Shown here: positions 10,501 through 21,339 of the stretch, in pieces
How positions within the stretch are numbered: the stretch's first letter is position 1
Layout: each line of letters starts with the position of its first letter
Assembly: GCF_000143415.4 (NCBI RefSeq)
Contig: NW_003314369.1
Coordinates: 456,638 to 520,637 of the forward strand
Source: Selaginella moellendorffii
Taxonomy: Eukaryota > Streptophyta > Lycopodiopsida > Selaginellales > Selaginellaceae
Reading direction: 5' to 3'
DNA length: 64,000 bases
Position numbers and translations under genes: made by a program
Notes under the pieces: model-generated
What the model was told of the DNA's origin: nothing
Databases searched by the model: none
What the model saw: only the letters and a program-made list of their open reading frames with translations

Positions 10501-10619
10501 GCATGTGAGTCGAAGATGCTAACTGATTTCCCAATGCCCCAGGATTCAATGCAATGTTTGAAAACTCTGAAGTTTAACGATGATTCCTCCGCACAGGGCT
10601 TGGACTTGTCGTCATGACG

Positions 10620-12859
10620 CATAGAATTTAGGAGCAGCCTTGCTGTTTAATATAAAGAGAGTGGTTGGGCATGCTTCAAAACCCCTCCAAAAAATATTCT
10701 CCCACTTGAGAAAGTGAAGCCATCACTTTCCTTATCTCTTAGCTCAGCAACAGTGATGTCACTATTTTACCTTTTTCCCTCTGGATGAAATCTCTTTCTC
10801 TTTTTCTTTTTTCAACCACTAGTTTGTTGGTACAGCATATATAAAATATCCAAAATTGTCCATTTGAAGACTGCAGATCTTTCGTGGTTGCTAGTATATA
10901 TATTCACTCTGAGCCAAAAGCATCCACTTGTTTATAATAGTTCCACTTCTGTTGTCATGCTATCTTTGCTCTCTTTATATTCCAATTTGCCCTTTTTTAT
11001 TTTGTTTCCAATTGATGATCAGATTTATACACATTTCTTCTTTCTCTTTTTCTTGCACACAGTAACTGAACCACTAGTTTGTTGGTTGGGTCACATTACA
11101 GCATATATAAGATACTCAAAATTATCCATTTACTTTTTGTTAGAAATCTTTCTTGATTGAGTCCCCATAGTTGCTAGAATGTATATTCACTATAAGCTAT
11201 CCACTCATTTATAATAGATCCACTTGAACTCATTTGTTTCTTACTATATTCTACTGTTTTTTACTCTCCATCACTATCAAACCATGGGATTCAAGCTTAA
11301 CTAGCATTTAAGTAATGCTATATAACTTTTTTTTTCATGACATTTAATTTAATGCCAACATTATTCTCTATATAGTGTCAGTTTATCTTCAGAGAAGGGA
11401 AGACAATGACAGACTACTAATAAAAACAAAAGAAAAAAAGAAGAATTATTTATTTTGAACACTTTTAACTATAAAATTCTAAAAACTCTATTAGTATGAA
11501 GTATTTGGAAACTAATATAATCCAACGTCAAACTAATCTAGAAGATGAGTTAATGTTAATTTTAGATGCCATATGGCAAGTCTTGGATTCAAATCCTATG
11601 AGCACACTTATGAGATTTGAATTGCATGGTAGACAATAGTGGCAAAATATACTTTAGTAAATATAGAAATAGTGACATTCACCTCTTTTATGATAAGTAT
11701 CAAGTGGTACTAAAAAGGTGTTAAACTTGAGTTGAGGGGATATGACCAATGGAAATCCACAACCAACTCAAAAGCATGAGATATGATCACTAAAAAAATC
11801 TCAAGTCAGTCAATTAAATAATAAAGTTTGTAGTATTAATATTGATGTCAACCACCTCAAACTTCAGCTTATTAGCAATGATCTTAGGAGGATATGGTGG
11901 TGGAATATAAGTAGGATTAAAAAGCTTATGATACAATTTTAATAAAAAAACATAGAACACTAAATGCAATGGAGGAAGATTGAGTTGGTAAGAATCTCAA
12001 AAGCATGAGAGAGCACAGAAAAAAGAATATAAATATTAACAATTCTGCTTGTTATACAGACATATGGTTTTTCAATAATAACAAAGAAGCTAAACTTGGA
12101 ATTCATCTGAGAAAAAAGGATTACATTAGAGAGAACAATTTACAATATAGCAGGTAGTAATTTAGGCATAAAAAAAGTGTGATGAACTTCCATGTGAAGA
12201 TAATCTAAGACACAGCTGTGCAATTTAAAGGTTTTTTTTATCCAGTTTTACAGCTATCATAATAATTAAATCATTGGTAAAACCAAAAGTTGGAGAAAGT
12301 GAATATGAACAATGAAAATAAAGAAAAAAAAATTGAAAAAAGCTTGGGAAATAGGAAAAGAGCAAGATGAAGAAGATGGAGGAACTCTTTAGAGCTAATC
12401 AAAAGGAAGGTCATGTCATAAAAAGATCCAATAAGAAGTGTCAAAGGACAATGTCAATCTTTTTTATGATAATGTCATTTGACAAAGAGAATTTGCATCC
12501 ATTGCATTGTTGGTGCAACATGACCAAAAACATGTATATATATTTTCCATACGTGTGTGATTCTTTCATTTTCTTTGAATCTGAAATAAAGTATATATCA
12601 TGAGGTGGGATGCACAGAAGTCTTATGAAAGTCTGCAGGGTTTGTTCTTACTAAAGTAGAGAGATATGTTAAAAGTTGCTTTCTTTTTTAAATTACAACC
12701 AGTTCCAAGAAAATTCTCCCTGGAACTTATGTCTGATATAGCGTACTAAGTGCGTACATAGGGGTGTAAGGTAATGCTACATGGGTTCTTTCTCATATTT
12801 ATTTATTACACGTTTTAAATCTTTTATGTTTCTCGTAGAAACACACAGAGGATAAATGA
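10620..12859. other. AT-rich intergenic region, no gene seen
   Basis: About 2.2 kb rich in A and T with only short, unconserved frames; the longest at 12367-12603 shows no recognisable domain. Apart from a duplicated segment at 10814-11232, no structure stands out. The 3' UTR of the violaxanthin de-epoxidase gene must end somewhere near its right edge. Confidence 0.6.
10814..11232 (+). repeat. Diverged tandem duplication, period about 255 bp
   Basis: The segments at about 10814-10950 and 11070-11232 share, in the same order, ACCACTAGTTTGTTGG, CAGCATATATAA, AAAATTRTCCATTT, GTTGCTAG, TATATTCACT and TTTATAATAG. The copies differ at many sites, so the duplication is old. Confidence 0.7.
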
Positions 12860-14395
12860 CTAGCTAGAACTATTACGGCTTATAGCAACAGCTCTCTCTC
12901 CTTCGAACAATTTCTTGTGGACTCTAGCAAACACAGATGGCTGCGGACCGCAACTGTTGTCAGTCGTCTTGAAGTTGTCAAAATCCAAGCCGACTTTAGC
13001 AGCAGCAAGCCGCAGCTCGGGGAAAATGGACTTGGGGAGGCTTGAACTCCGTGTGTAGACGACAGCTCCACCATAGCCGTCCCATGCATCGTTGGACCCA
13101 TTGTAGTACACGAACATGTAGTCGTCAGGTTGCTTGTTGAGCCGGGCAGAGACGATGAACCTACGGAAGAGCCACCAATCAATCCGTCAATTGCTCATTC
13201 AGAATTCGCAGCTATGCTGTCAATCGCGCACCGGACCTATGCACAAGGAAGCTTTGGAAGATTGCGAAACACTCACCAATCGTCTTTGTAATTGAGGTAC
13301 TCGTTATCATGATTGGAGAGGACACCCGGGCGTTTGGGATTACTTTGCACGAAATTTTGTATTGCGTTGCGTGTGATGAAGCCGCCGTCGGGGGTGGTCA
13401 CCCTCCACGTCAGTTTTCCGGTGAGCTTGTGGGGACTGGCCGAGAACTCATGAACTTGGCAATCGTAGAGATCGAACAGGGGGTTGAGACCGCTGGTAAT
13501 ATACCATGTGCCTGTGAAGTCTTGGGTGTTGAACTTTTCCACCAGAGCGCAGTCTGGAGGTTTAGGGTAGGAGCCGTCGTTGGCACTTTGAGGGATGCAC
13601 TTTTTTTTGCTCAGGAGGCATGTGTTGAATTCCTCTACGACCTTGTTCTGGAAAATGTCTCCGCATCTGACCTATATTCCGATACAAAACGAGAGAACAG
13701 AAACATAGTGAGAAACTTGATCCCAGGAAGCCTGTATAAAATTAAATAATACTTGGCAATTCAAGTCTCCTGGACTGCAAGTTTCCAGACAAACTAAATT
13801 GGCAGCGCATGAAGGATCTCCCACGCATCGAACCAGCTCGGATCTGAAGAACATGCACAACTATGAGATCAGGTGGATTCAAAATAAACAATGAAACCCA
13901 ACAAATGAGAAGTGGAACACAACAGCACCTGCATCCACTCAGAAGACATTTCCATGTTTTTTGAGCAGTCTCGATGTCCAGAGCTCCAGCACGGTTTGCT
14001 GGGTGCAAGAGCAAAAACGTCCCCAGGAGCAAGCCCCATGCATTGACTTTGAATCCCGGTCCGGTACTTGTCGCTGTTACATTCTTCACACTTCGGACAA
14101 GGGGGGGCGGAACCGTGGTACTGGCAACCATCTGCTCGTTCTTCTTCCCACATAGCAGCTTACTACTCTTCACACTTCGGACAAGCGGGGCCGGAGCCGT
14201 GGTACTGGCAACCATCTGCTCGTTCTTCTTCCCGCATAGCAGCTTACTACTCTTCACATTCGGCCCAATACTTGTTGTTGCTACTCTTCGAACAAGCCAG
14301 TGCGGAGCCGTTGTAGTGGCAAACATCTGCTCCTTCTTCTCCACCTTCCAGCCGCAGCTACTCAAGTTGTAAGCGACCGCCTTGCAGTGATACAT
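12860..14395 (-). CDS. VDE: Violaxanthin de-epoxidase, short C-terminus
   Basis: Exons (complement) are 13929-14395, 13753-13843, 13277-13671 and 12860-13160, joining in frame to about 417 residues. The Cys-rich N-terminal domain ([15 protein letters not shown], then [18 protein letters not shown]) is followed by the lipocalin domain ([56 protein letters not shown]). A hydrophobic run [12 protein letters not shown] before the mature part is the thylakoid-transfer signal, so the protein works in the lumen. There it turns violaxanthin into zeaxanthin at low pH with ascorbate. The family's Glu-rich C-terminal tail is absent: a TAG at 12860 follows 14 residues after KKLFEG. The first Cys pair is reduced (TWKCLLSGC). 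The start is uncertain. An in-frame ATG at 14620 would add 75 residues that look unlike a transit peptide. The beta-carotene hydroxylase gene lies just upstream on the same strand. Confidence 0.9.
14085..14340 (-). repeat. 84-bp in-frame tandem repeat in the VDE targeting region
   Basis: Two nearly identical 84-bp units (28 codons) start near 14091 and 14175, and a diverged partial third lies near 14286-14340. They encode [19 protein letters not shown] and a short Pro-rich spacer twice in a row. Because the unit is a multiple of three, copy number can change without frameshift. All lie upstream of the thylakoid signal and leave the mature enzyme untouched. Confidence 0.85.
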
Positions 14396-14756
14396 TTCAG
14401 GAAGCCTCCGCACAGGACCGACCCGAGATGGACGTGCGCGGGGTGCTCTTCCTTCCTCCTTCCACAGGGGTACAAAGTCCGTGTACGCAGCTGGTTTGGT
14501 CCGAGCGGCGTACAAGCCTTGCTGTGTACGTTTCTCGGACAAAGTCTTTTTCTCGATATGACATTTGGGTCCTGTGGGCCATTTTAAAAGCCTGGGACAT
14601 TCCACCCGCCAAGATTCCATGTGATTCAAAAAACGCACGTTTTCTAAAGGTACGATAGTTTGAAGACCTGGTGCCAGCTTTATAGGGCCGATTTGCAGTC
14701 GCTTTTTTTTAATAAATAATAATAGTAAAAAATCTTTTTCGTGGTGCTACAATCTA

Positions 14757-15873
14757 TTATTTTTTAAGTTGACGACGTGACACCAGCTTCTCCAGCTCCA
14801 CTTCTCCACCCACCGCTTCCAGTTCCTATCAGGGCAACGAATCCGTCAAAATTTTCGTTTCCATCTCTCTCACCTTTAGCCCCAGGAACAAACCGTACGG
14901 AACGCCATCAAACAGATTGGCATGGTGAATCTGAGGTTTGATGCTGAATCTAGAGCTGAATGATTTATGGACAAACCTGGTGAGCAGCAGCTACCTTCTG
15001 GAAGTATGGTACATCGGCCAGTGGGCCAACTGGAAACCTTTGGTGCACCAGGCCGTCGTGAACAAACATGTAGGCCATCCCGAAGATGGTGATGCCCAGG
15101 CCCTGGAATGCAATATTTTCAAAGCTACAAGAAATACTTCTATTACTTACTGCTCCAAAGCACAGACCAGGAAGGAGTCCTTCGTGGGAGAATCCGTAAG
15201 ACATGAGAGCTATAGCAGGGACTGCGTTCACAATGGCAAAAACGTCGTTGAGCTCGAATGGACCTTGGCGAGGAACATGATGAGACTGTTGTAGAGAGAC
15301 TTGTGGCAATTAACTGTCGGAAAATTTGTGTGTGCGTTACCTTGTGCATGCTCCACAAGCAAGAGTGCCATAGCGCTTTGTGTGCCCATCTAGCCCAAAA
15401 CTCCATGCCCACCTGAGATTCGAGAAACAGAATAAAATCAATCTTGAACAGCAGCTTTGAACATACTCACAGCTGCGCCTAATGCCAAAGACACGGTACC
15501 AAGGATTTCCAGAGCAGGCAATTCACTGCTGCCTTTCTGAACATAGTTAAAGATTTCTCTTTTGTGATCAAGCCTATGTGTGTCAAAGTTCACATACCTC
15601 CTGCATTTGCCACACGAATCTGTAACACGCAGCTCCAATGCTGAGACCGCCGATCAATGTGCTTGAGGCAACAGCAGCGAACAAATATGTTGTGCGCGCT
15701 GCTTTCTTCTTCTTTGTTGCATCTTGCTTCTTGCAAGTACGAGATTGCCCATCCTCCGACATTGACGCACCCAATACAATCGCTTTCAACTTCGGCCTTC
15801 TCAGAGATTTGTGCAATGGCGGCAGAGAAAGGAGCCCGCGAAGATTGAACGACGAACAAGGCACTAGCGCCAT
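14757..15873 (-). CDS. BCH: Beta-carotene hydroxylase (non-heme di-iron type)
   Basis: Exons (complement) are 15598-15873, 15471-15536, 15341-15412, 15151-15285, 14977-15102, 14874-14930 and 14757-14825, giving 266 residues. The last intron is 48 nt and retaining it meets an in-frame TGA. The start is the ATG at 15873, followed by a basic transit-like leader and a predicted membrane stretch (TTYLFAAVASSTLIGGLSIG). The four histidine clusters of the fatty-acid-hydroxylase-like di-iron site are intact: HKALWH, HKSHH, HDGLVH and HQIHH. GMEFWARWAHKALWH, GPFELNDVFAIVNAVPAIAL and GVPYGLFLG are family signatures. The enzyme adds 3- and 3'-hydroxyls to beta-carotene rings in plastid membranes, making zeaxanthin via cryptoxanthin. 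The next gene on the same strand is violaxanthin de-epoxidase, which produces the same pigment from the other direction. Confidence 0.95.
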
Positions 15874-17800
15874 CGAAGCTGCCAATTCAGATAAACCTAG
15901 CGTTCCGTACAAGACTAGAGAACAGTATCCTGGACTCAACTCGTGAGTTGCGAATCTCAGGAACTGTAGCAGCAATTTGAAAAAAAAAAGGAATGAGAAT
16001 TTACCTCTGAGTTAGAGATGTGTACATGGTCCAATATAGACAAATGCAAATTGAACAAGCAGAAAGCAAAAAGAGGTTGGACTTCACATGGCCAAAGAGG
16101 TGCAGCAGAGGAAGGAGCTTCTTAACAACTCACAATACACTTGCATTTTTGCATTCATCAATTTCATGCTTCAAAATAGCACATAGACAGACAGACAGAC
16201 GGGTTTTGGAAAATATGTAGAAAAATTGCTGGAGCTTGATGCCGTCCAAAGCTTTGTGACCTCATGAAATGACGATTAGTGGAGCTTGGAAGTGTCCATT
16301 CATCGCTCCATCACTTTTTTAGCTGTGGTTTGTAGTAGCGCTGGTTGAGGGGTGGTCTGAACTCTCTGCAGCTTGGCAATGTTGTCCACCGCCACCTGGG
16401 ACAGCTATATCGATCTCCCAGGTGCTCGTGGGAGAATTATCGATAGCCTTGTGATGAGCTCCTGAGGTGGAGTGACATAGCTGTCCGATGGCGGTGTCAT
16501 GTAGTTTAAGCTGGCTGTGCAAGGCCTAGTGGCGCTGGTAGTGCAGTAGCACTGGAGATCGATATATCGATACTCATGCTCTTTCTTTTTCAGACTACCA
16601 GGATACTTCCAGATTAAAATGAGAATCCAGGATTGATTGGACGACACGCTTATATGAATCTCCCCTCGAACTTTTTCTGGAGCACTTCGAAAGGTGGTGG
16701 TGTTGTATCCTCGTTGAATTCTCTGCCATGGCCACTGATTCTTCCAGCTAGTGGTTCCACTGCCAGACACTCCAGCACTCGTTCACCTCTCCAGAAAACT
16801 AGCCACAGAAGAATTCTCCATCATGACCATCAACATCGAGAGCATCCATAGGAGGAAGTGCCCCACATCCAGCTGAAGTCCATTCCATTCTCTTCGTCCA
16901 TTCTGACTAGGCTCGACACTCAAGCCTTAAGAACTGTAGATCAAGTTTCTAGTTTCTTAGTCATGCAAAGAGAGCTTTGCCACTGGTGAGAGCGAGATAT
17001 TCCTTGAATATCCCAAGATCCTTGTATAAAAACTCCCATAGAATATAAGGCAAACATTATACCCCTAACAAATGGTGAACTTGACATGACACATGCTCTT
17101 TGATTGGAGATTGCAAAGTTGTTCCACTATGGGCTTTGAGCTTTCCTCGCTCATCTCTGAGCGGAATTCCTTTGTTTTGGATGCTCTGGAAAGTTATGGT
17201 TTCCTCTTTCCAACAAGGTATGGCACTAGCTTAGATGTGGAGTGATCTTAGAGATATTTATGTTTTTCTGTTGTGGTGCACATTTATTATGTGTTTGGAG
17301 CATGCTTTCTAGCTGGAGAATTCCTCAGTTTTTGAGCGGAGATCTGAGCCAAGTAAATCACCTTTCATCACAATTGAGCCATGGATTGCCACATGCAACT
17401 AATTTCCTCTTGTACACACTTGGAGCTTCACTCACTTGGATCTTGGGATATGGTGCATGGTTTATGGTAATATTTGGTTTGCTAGGAGCGTCTTCTATCA
17501 CCGCACTGAATACTGTCTCCATCCATGTTCAATCTTGTGAGTTTTAAAGATTTCTATTTTGGATTGGTTGTTTTACCTTGAGATGAGAGGCTGGTTTGTC
17601 ACGGTTTCTTAAAAATTTTGTGTGAATTTTCATGTTTAGGGTTTGGTCTATATATATTTCTTTTTTATTTTTTTTATGTTTCTTTCTTGTTTTAATTTGG
17701 CTTATATGAGAACATTTTTTTTCATTTTCTTTTGTCATTTTCTAGTGAGTATGAGCATGTTTGAGTCCTTGAGTGGTTCTGAGTGATTCATATTTCTTTT
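15874..17800. other. Intergenic and repeat-derived sequence, no gene recognised
   Basis: Upstream region of the hydroxylase followed by sequence without a supportable gene. A short tetranucleotide run (GACA, about four units) lies near 16187. The segment around 16310-16560 is related to 22045-22290. The frame at 17242-17547 has no recognisable domain and probably belongs to the leader of the gypsy element that follows. Confidence 0.45.
16310..16560. repeat. Diverged dispersed repeat, left copy
   Basis: It shares ordered blocks with 22045-22290 in the same orientation: CTCCATCACTTTTT at the start, then a GGGAGAATT block, TGATGAGCTC, GAGTGAC and CTGGCTGT. The two copies bracket the second gypsy element, so they could be remains of its long terminal repeats or two insertions of another family. 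Confidence 0.4.
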
Positions 17801-18005
17801 TCTGGATCCTGACTTTTACCCTGAAGTGGCATTTACAGGACACACAACTTGATGCCCATTCAGACTCTGGCTTAGAGCTCTACTCAACCAGGAGTGTTTT
17901 CTCCATAACGTATTCTTTTTAAGAAGTATTCACAACTCACAAAGGAGCTTGAATTTCCTCTTGGCCCAGATATTGGCAAGGCTTCCTCCCCTGTGACGCA
18001 TCCCA

Positions 18006-18784
18006 TTGACAGGCCTTTATTGCTATTTGACAAACTTTTCAAGATGGAGCCTCTTGCTATCCATATCCTCTAGCACTCCATGGAGATGCCATGGTTCACT
18101 TCTAGACAAGGTGTTGATGCTGAAGAACATGTTCAGCACTTCGCTATGTATATTACACATAATCATATCAATGATGAGGATCTTGTTCACGAGCATTTAT
18201 TACTTTCTCTTTGTGGGTGAGTGAGTGGGCAACTTCTCTCCTTCCTGCAGAATGGCCAGACCTTAAGACAATGAACAGAAAGTTCTGCAAGAAGTTGCAA
18301 TGAGAGGACTGACTAACAATTTTACTCGGAGCTTTTCTCTTTTCAGCAACGACACAATGAGAGTGTGGTAGATTATGTCATCTTCTTCAAACATCACTGG
18401 AAGGCATGCCTTACTCAGAACCTCATAGAGGACAAGAAGCCAGTCATCTCTGCTTTCATCCAAAGTCTCAAGCCAATGATCCAGCACAAAGTTGCAAAGC
18501 AACGACACACAACATGCACTAATGCCTTTGATCATGCCGAGGAGTTAGAGCGTGAATACCTCCAGGACTTGGTCGTCCCAGTCAGCACTAAGGATGATCC
18601 TCCACGAGCCAAAACTTGTGTCACAGCTTGTAGTGTGCCAGCTGTTTCAGTTGAGGAGAAACTCCCACCCACGATCATGAAGGCACTTGACAAGCTCGTG
18701 ACTTACAAGCAACTGATCCAGCAGCAACAACAGCAACAAGACAAGTTGATAGAGGAATTGAGGTCCCTCAAGCTCCAGTCTTAG
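18006..18784 (+). pseudogene. Gag remnant of the second gypsy element
   Basis: The first part reads FKMEPLAIHIL, then after a stop GVDAEEHVQHFAMYITHN, which looks like retrotransposon gag. The second part (18365-18784) continues with FKHHWKACLTQNLIEDKKP and HAEELEREYLQDL, and ends in a Gln-rich coiled segment (IQQQQQQQDKLIEELRSL). A CCHC knuckle was not found after it, only scattered Cys residues. It is broken by at least one stop and a frame change. Confidence 0.6.
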
Positions 18785-19089
18785 GCCACACAAGAGAGCA
18801 AGCCTTGTGGGCGATGGTGGTGTATGCATTGCCAAATTTCGATAGATAGCACTGATTGTTGCTGGACATTGCATCTGGAGCAGCAATCACTGAGGACACA
18901 GCATGTCCGGAAACAACCTCTTGCTGACAATAGCTCACTTTGAAACACCTCAGGACCAGTTCCAAAGTTTCCTTTCTCATTGAGCACTTGAGGCATTCGT
19001 CAAGAGAAAGTTATCTTGACAATCTGGATTGCTGAAGGAATATTCCTGGATTCTCACAGCTACTTGAGGCATTTACCAAGCATCAGACC

Positions 19090-19410
19090 AGCCCTTCAAC
19101 TCCTGTACAAGGTCTCCCACAGTCAGTTCAGATTGTGGACTTGGAATCTTCCCCAGATCCTGGGGCATTCGTCACGAATGTTACGATTGGAGGATGTGAT
19201 GCCGGAACCTTCTCGACTCTAGTTCTTTGAAAAATGTGATTTCTTCTCACCTGGTGGAGGCTCTTCAACTTTATCGTTCAGAAAAAGCGACCATGCTACT
19301 CAAAACCTTTGTGAACCATACAGTGGTGCCCATGGGAGTTTGTCGAGACATCTTGATCCAAACTGATGGCATTTCAGCGGGTGCAGACTTCATTGTGGTC
19401 AACTTCTAGA
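19090..19410 (+). pseudogene. Retropepsin-like remnant of the second gypsy element
   Basis: The frame reads VQIVDLESSPDPGAFVTNVTI and then GGCDAGTFSTL, where the usual D-[ST]-G active site appears altered to DAG. It is followed in another frame by a protease-like end (MGVCRDILIQTDGIS). The assignment rests on position between gag and reverse transcriptase. Confidence 0.4.
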
Positions 19411-19794
19411 TGTGGCGTGACAAAGATTAGCAACAAGACAAATGAGGCAAATCTTTCCAACTCTTCTGGATACATATAACAACAGAAGCACGTGTCTACA
19501 GTTGCATCCAGTCCACAAGCTGAGGCCAATCAAGCACTTGAGGAGATCTCTCCAGAGATCATTCGAGACTCCACTTTTCTGGTCGTCCATTTCCTTTAAT
19601 GCAACATGATCATGCATGTCATGGGACTCTTGTCAATCCTTGATGATAGACAACTTGATTCTACCCCAGGGATCTCAAGGCAATGCCACTTTGATGCCTT
19701 GGATCTCATCACGAAGCAGCTGGACGCCACACTACAATCAACACCTCACAACCTTCTGCCTTGGGACTCAGAGCCTGACTTGGCAGCTGGCCTC

Positions 19795-19907
19795 TGTTAG
19801 AGGTAGAGATGATGTGGCAGTAGTTATGCTCAATCATATACAGTTATATATATACAGTTCTTCCTCCTCGTGTGCGCGCCTCTCCACTTCCGCTTCCACT
19901 GCTAACA
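19795..19907 (+). repeat. Left LTR of the TRIM element
   Basis: 113 bp, TG..CA ends with a 6-bp terminal inverted repeat (TGTTAG/CTAACA). It contains a TATA-rich stretch (TTATATATATA) about 50 bp in, which could serve as promoter, and a pyrimidine-rich second half. Confidence 0.93.
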
Positions 19908-19920
19908 TGGTATCGGAGCC
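19908..19920 (+). other. Primer-binding site of the TRIM element
   Basis: TGGTATCGGAGCC starts at the first base after the LTR. The common plant initiator-Met primer site differs by one base (A for G at the eighth position). Confidence 0.85.
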
Positions 19921-20468
19921 TTGGGCTCCTTGATCCTGAGAATGGCGCTTGCTGGCCAGGAGGCTAGTGATGAGGAGGAGGATGAGCCTCCCGATAGCAA
20001 TCCCTCTGGCAATGTTTGGGACGCTTGAGACGTTGCACCAAGGCACCAGGCTGTGTACAGGTGCTGAGCAACAAGCAGCAGCAAGCAGAGAACAAAGCCA
20101 GTGGGAGATTGAGAGATTTCAACAAGCCACATCAAGAATTGGGTCAAGATTCAAGAACATTGCATAGCAATTCTTTGCAGGAATTTCCAGCAATTGGGAA
20201 GGATGCTTATGGAGATTCAAGTGCCTAGTCGCAGAGAAGTGGGAGCCTGGCAGTTCACGGCCAAGACCACATGCTAGAGGCAAGATTGAAGCCATAGCAA
20301 GAAGCAAAGAGTGTGCAAGCAAGTCCAAGACCAAGAACCAAGTTTTAGGTAGTTGATTGATGAGTTTTTCATATGCTTTTCTCATCAGCTCTCCATGCTC
20401 ATCATCTAGCTAGACACGATTCAGGCTTAGATTCAGACTTGGATTAGCCGCCTGATCGTGAGTGGGAG

Positions 20469-20581
20469 TGTTAGAGGTAGAGATGATGTGGCAGTAGTTA
20501 TGCTCAATCATATACAGTTATATATATACAGTTCTTCCTCCTCGTGTGCGCGCCTCTCCACTTCCGCTTCCACTGCTAACA
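20469..20581 (+). repeat. Right LTR of the TRIM element
   Basis: Same 113 bp as the left repeat with no difference seen by eye, followed by the GCCTC duplication. Confidence 0.93.
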
Positions 20582-20586
20582 GCCTC

Positions 20587-21250
20587 CACAGCTCCATACA
20601 GTGAAGATCTTCCAACCTTCATGTACCAGATTCTTATGACCCAGCTCACGAACAGTGAACACACTGCTGGAGAGTCACCTCCCATCATAGCCACGACCTC
20701 TCCTTCATTTGTCCAACATGATGATGACGATATCATCAGTCCAGCGCCACTCTTTCCTGAGGACACTCCAACTCACATAGCTTTCTTTGATGGTGCATTT
20801 TTTCTGAGAGCCATCCTCATGATCAAGAAAAGACATATTTCCACACACCATGGGTGTCTTCGCATACAAAGTACTTCCATTTGGTTTGTGTAATGCAGGA
20901 GCTACTTTTCAGAGATTTGTCACGTATGCTTTTCATGACCTCCTTGGCTCCTCTCTTCAAGTTTACATGGAAGATCTTTGCTCAGCATCTCACTCTTTTG
21001 GAGATCATCTAGTTGACCTTGAGTGAGTTTTCTAGCATTGCTGCTTATATTGATTTTCACTCAACCCTGACAAGTGCAAGTTTGGAGTCCTCAACCAAGC
21101 TGGTTTCTTTTGACACTTTATATCAGAGTTTGCTGCAATCACCTGTCCTTTTCAGCATCTCCTCAAGAAGGAAACACTTTTCCAATGGACTGGAGATGGC
21201 CCTTGACGAAGACGATGCAATTGCTAAAAGGCATTATTACAATCGTTAGC
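20587..21250 (+). pseudogene. Reverse transcriptase remnant of the second gypsy element
   Basis: At about 20841-20990 the frame reads FAYKVLPFGLCNAGATFQRF and then LGSSLQVYMEDL, the palm domain of gypsy reverse transcriptase. The catalytic YxDD is read as YMED, so one Asp is lost. At about 21050-21110 another frame gives LNPDKCKFGVLNQAGF, the usual next block. Stops interrupt the frame. Confidence 0.75.
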
Positions 21251-21339
21251 ATGTTTGAATGCACGTTTAAAGATGTCTGGGAGAATATTTTAATCCCCAT
21301 GAGTGGCTGCGCTCAAACCATTGTACCACTGTAGTGTCG

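Larger units (their letters stand above)
19795..20581 (+). mobile_element. TRIM element (terminal-repeat retrotransposon in miniature)
   Basis: A 787-bp element bounded by two 113-bp direct repeats that I read as identical (19795-19907 and 20469-20581). Each starts TGTTAG and ends CTAACA. The 5-bp sequence GCCTC occurs immediately before (19790-19794) and after (20582-20586), a perfect target-site duplication. Directly after the left repeat stands TGGTATCGGAGCC, close to the initiator-Met tRNA primer-binding site used by plant LTR elements. A short purine run (GAGTGGGAG) precedes the right repeat. The 561-bp interior has no coding frame of note, so movement would need enzymes from another element. 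Identical repeats indicate a young insertion. It lies inside the older gypsy remnant. Confidence 0.93.
17850..21250 (+). mobile_element. Second degenerate Ty3/gypsy element, interrupted by a TRIM
   Basis: On the + strand the order is gag (18006-18784), protease-like (about 19100-19410) and reverse transcriptase (about 20815-21110), all with stops. RNase H and integrase were not recognised, so the 3' half is lost or too diverged. The TRIM element at 19795-20581 sits between protease and reverse transcriptase. It differs in sequence and orientation from the first gypsy family at 2.3 kb. Its LTRs were not defined with certainty. Confidence 0.7.

Noticed and set aside
12367-12603. 78-codon + frame in the AT-rich region
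   Set aside because: Low-complexity composition, no recognisable domain, no neighbouring exon.
14396-14620. N-terminal extension of VDE to the ATG at 14620
   Set aside because: The added 75 residues are charged and unlike a transit peptide, and lie only 136 bp from the hydroxylase stop. Kept as an alternative, not as the main call.
16187-16202. CRISPR-like or regulatory meaning of the GACA run
   Set aside because: Four-base microsatellite without spacers; the window is plant nuclear DNA, and no CRISPR array is present anywhere.
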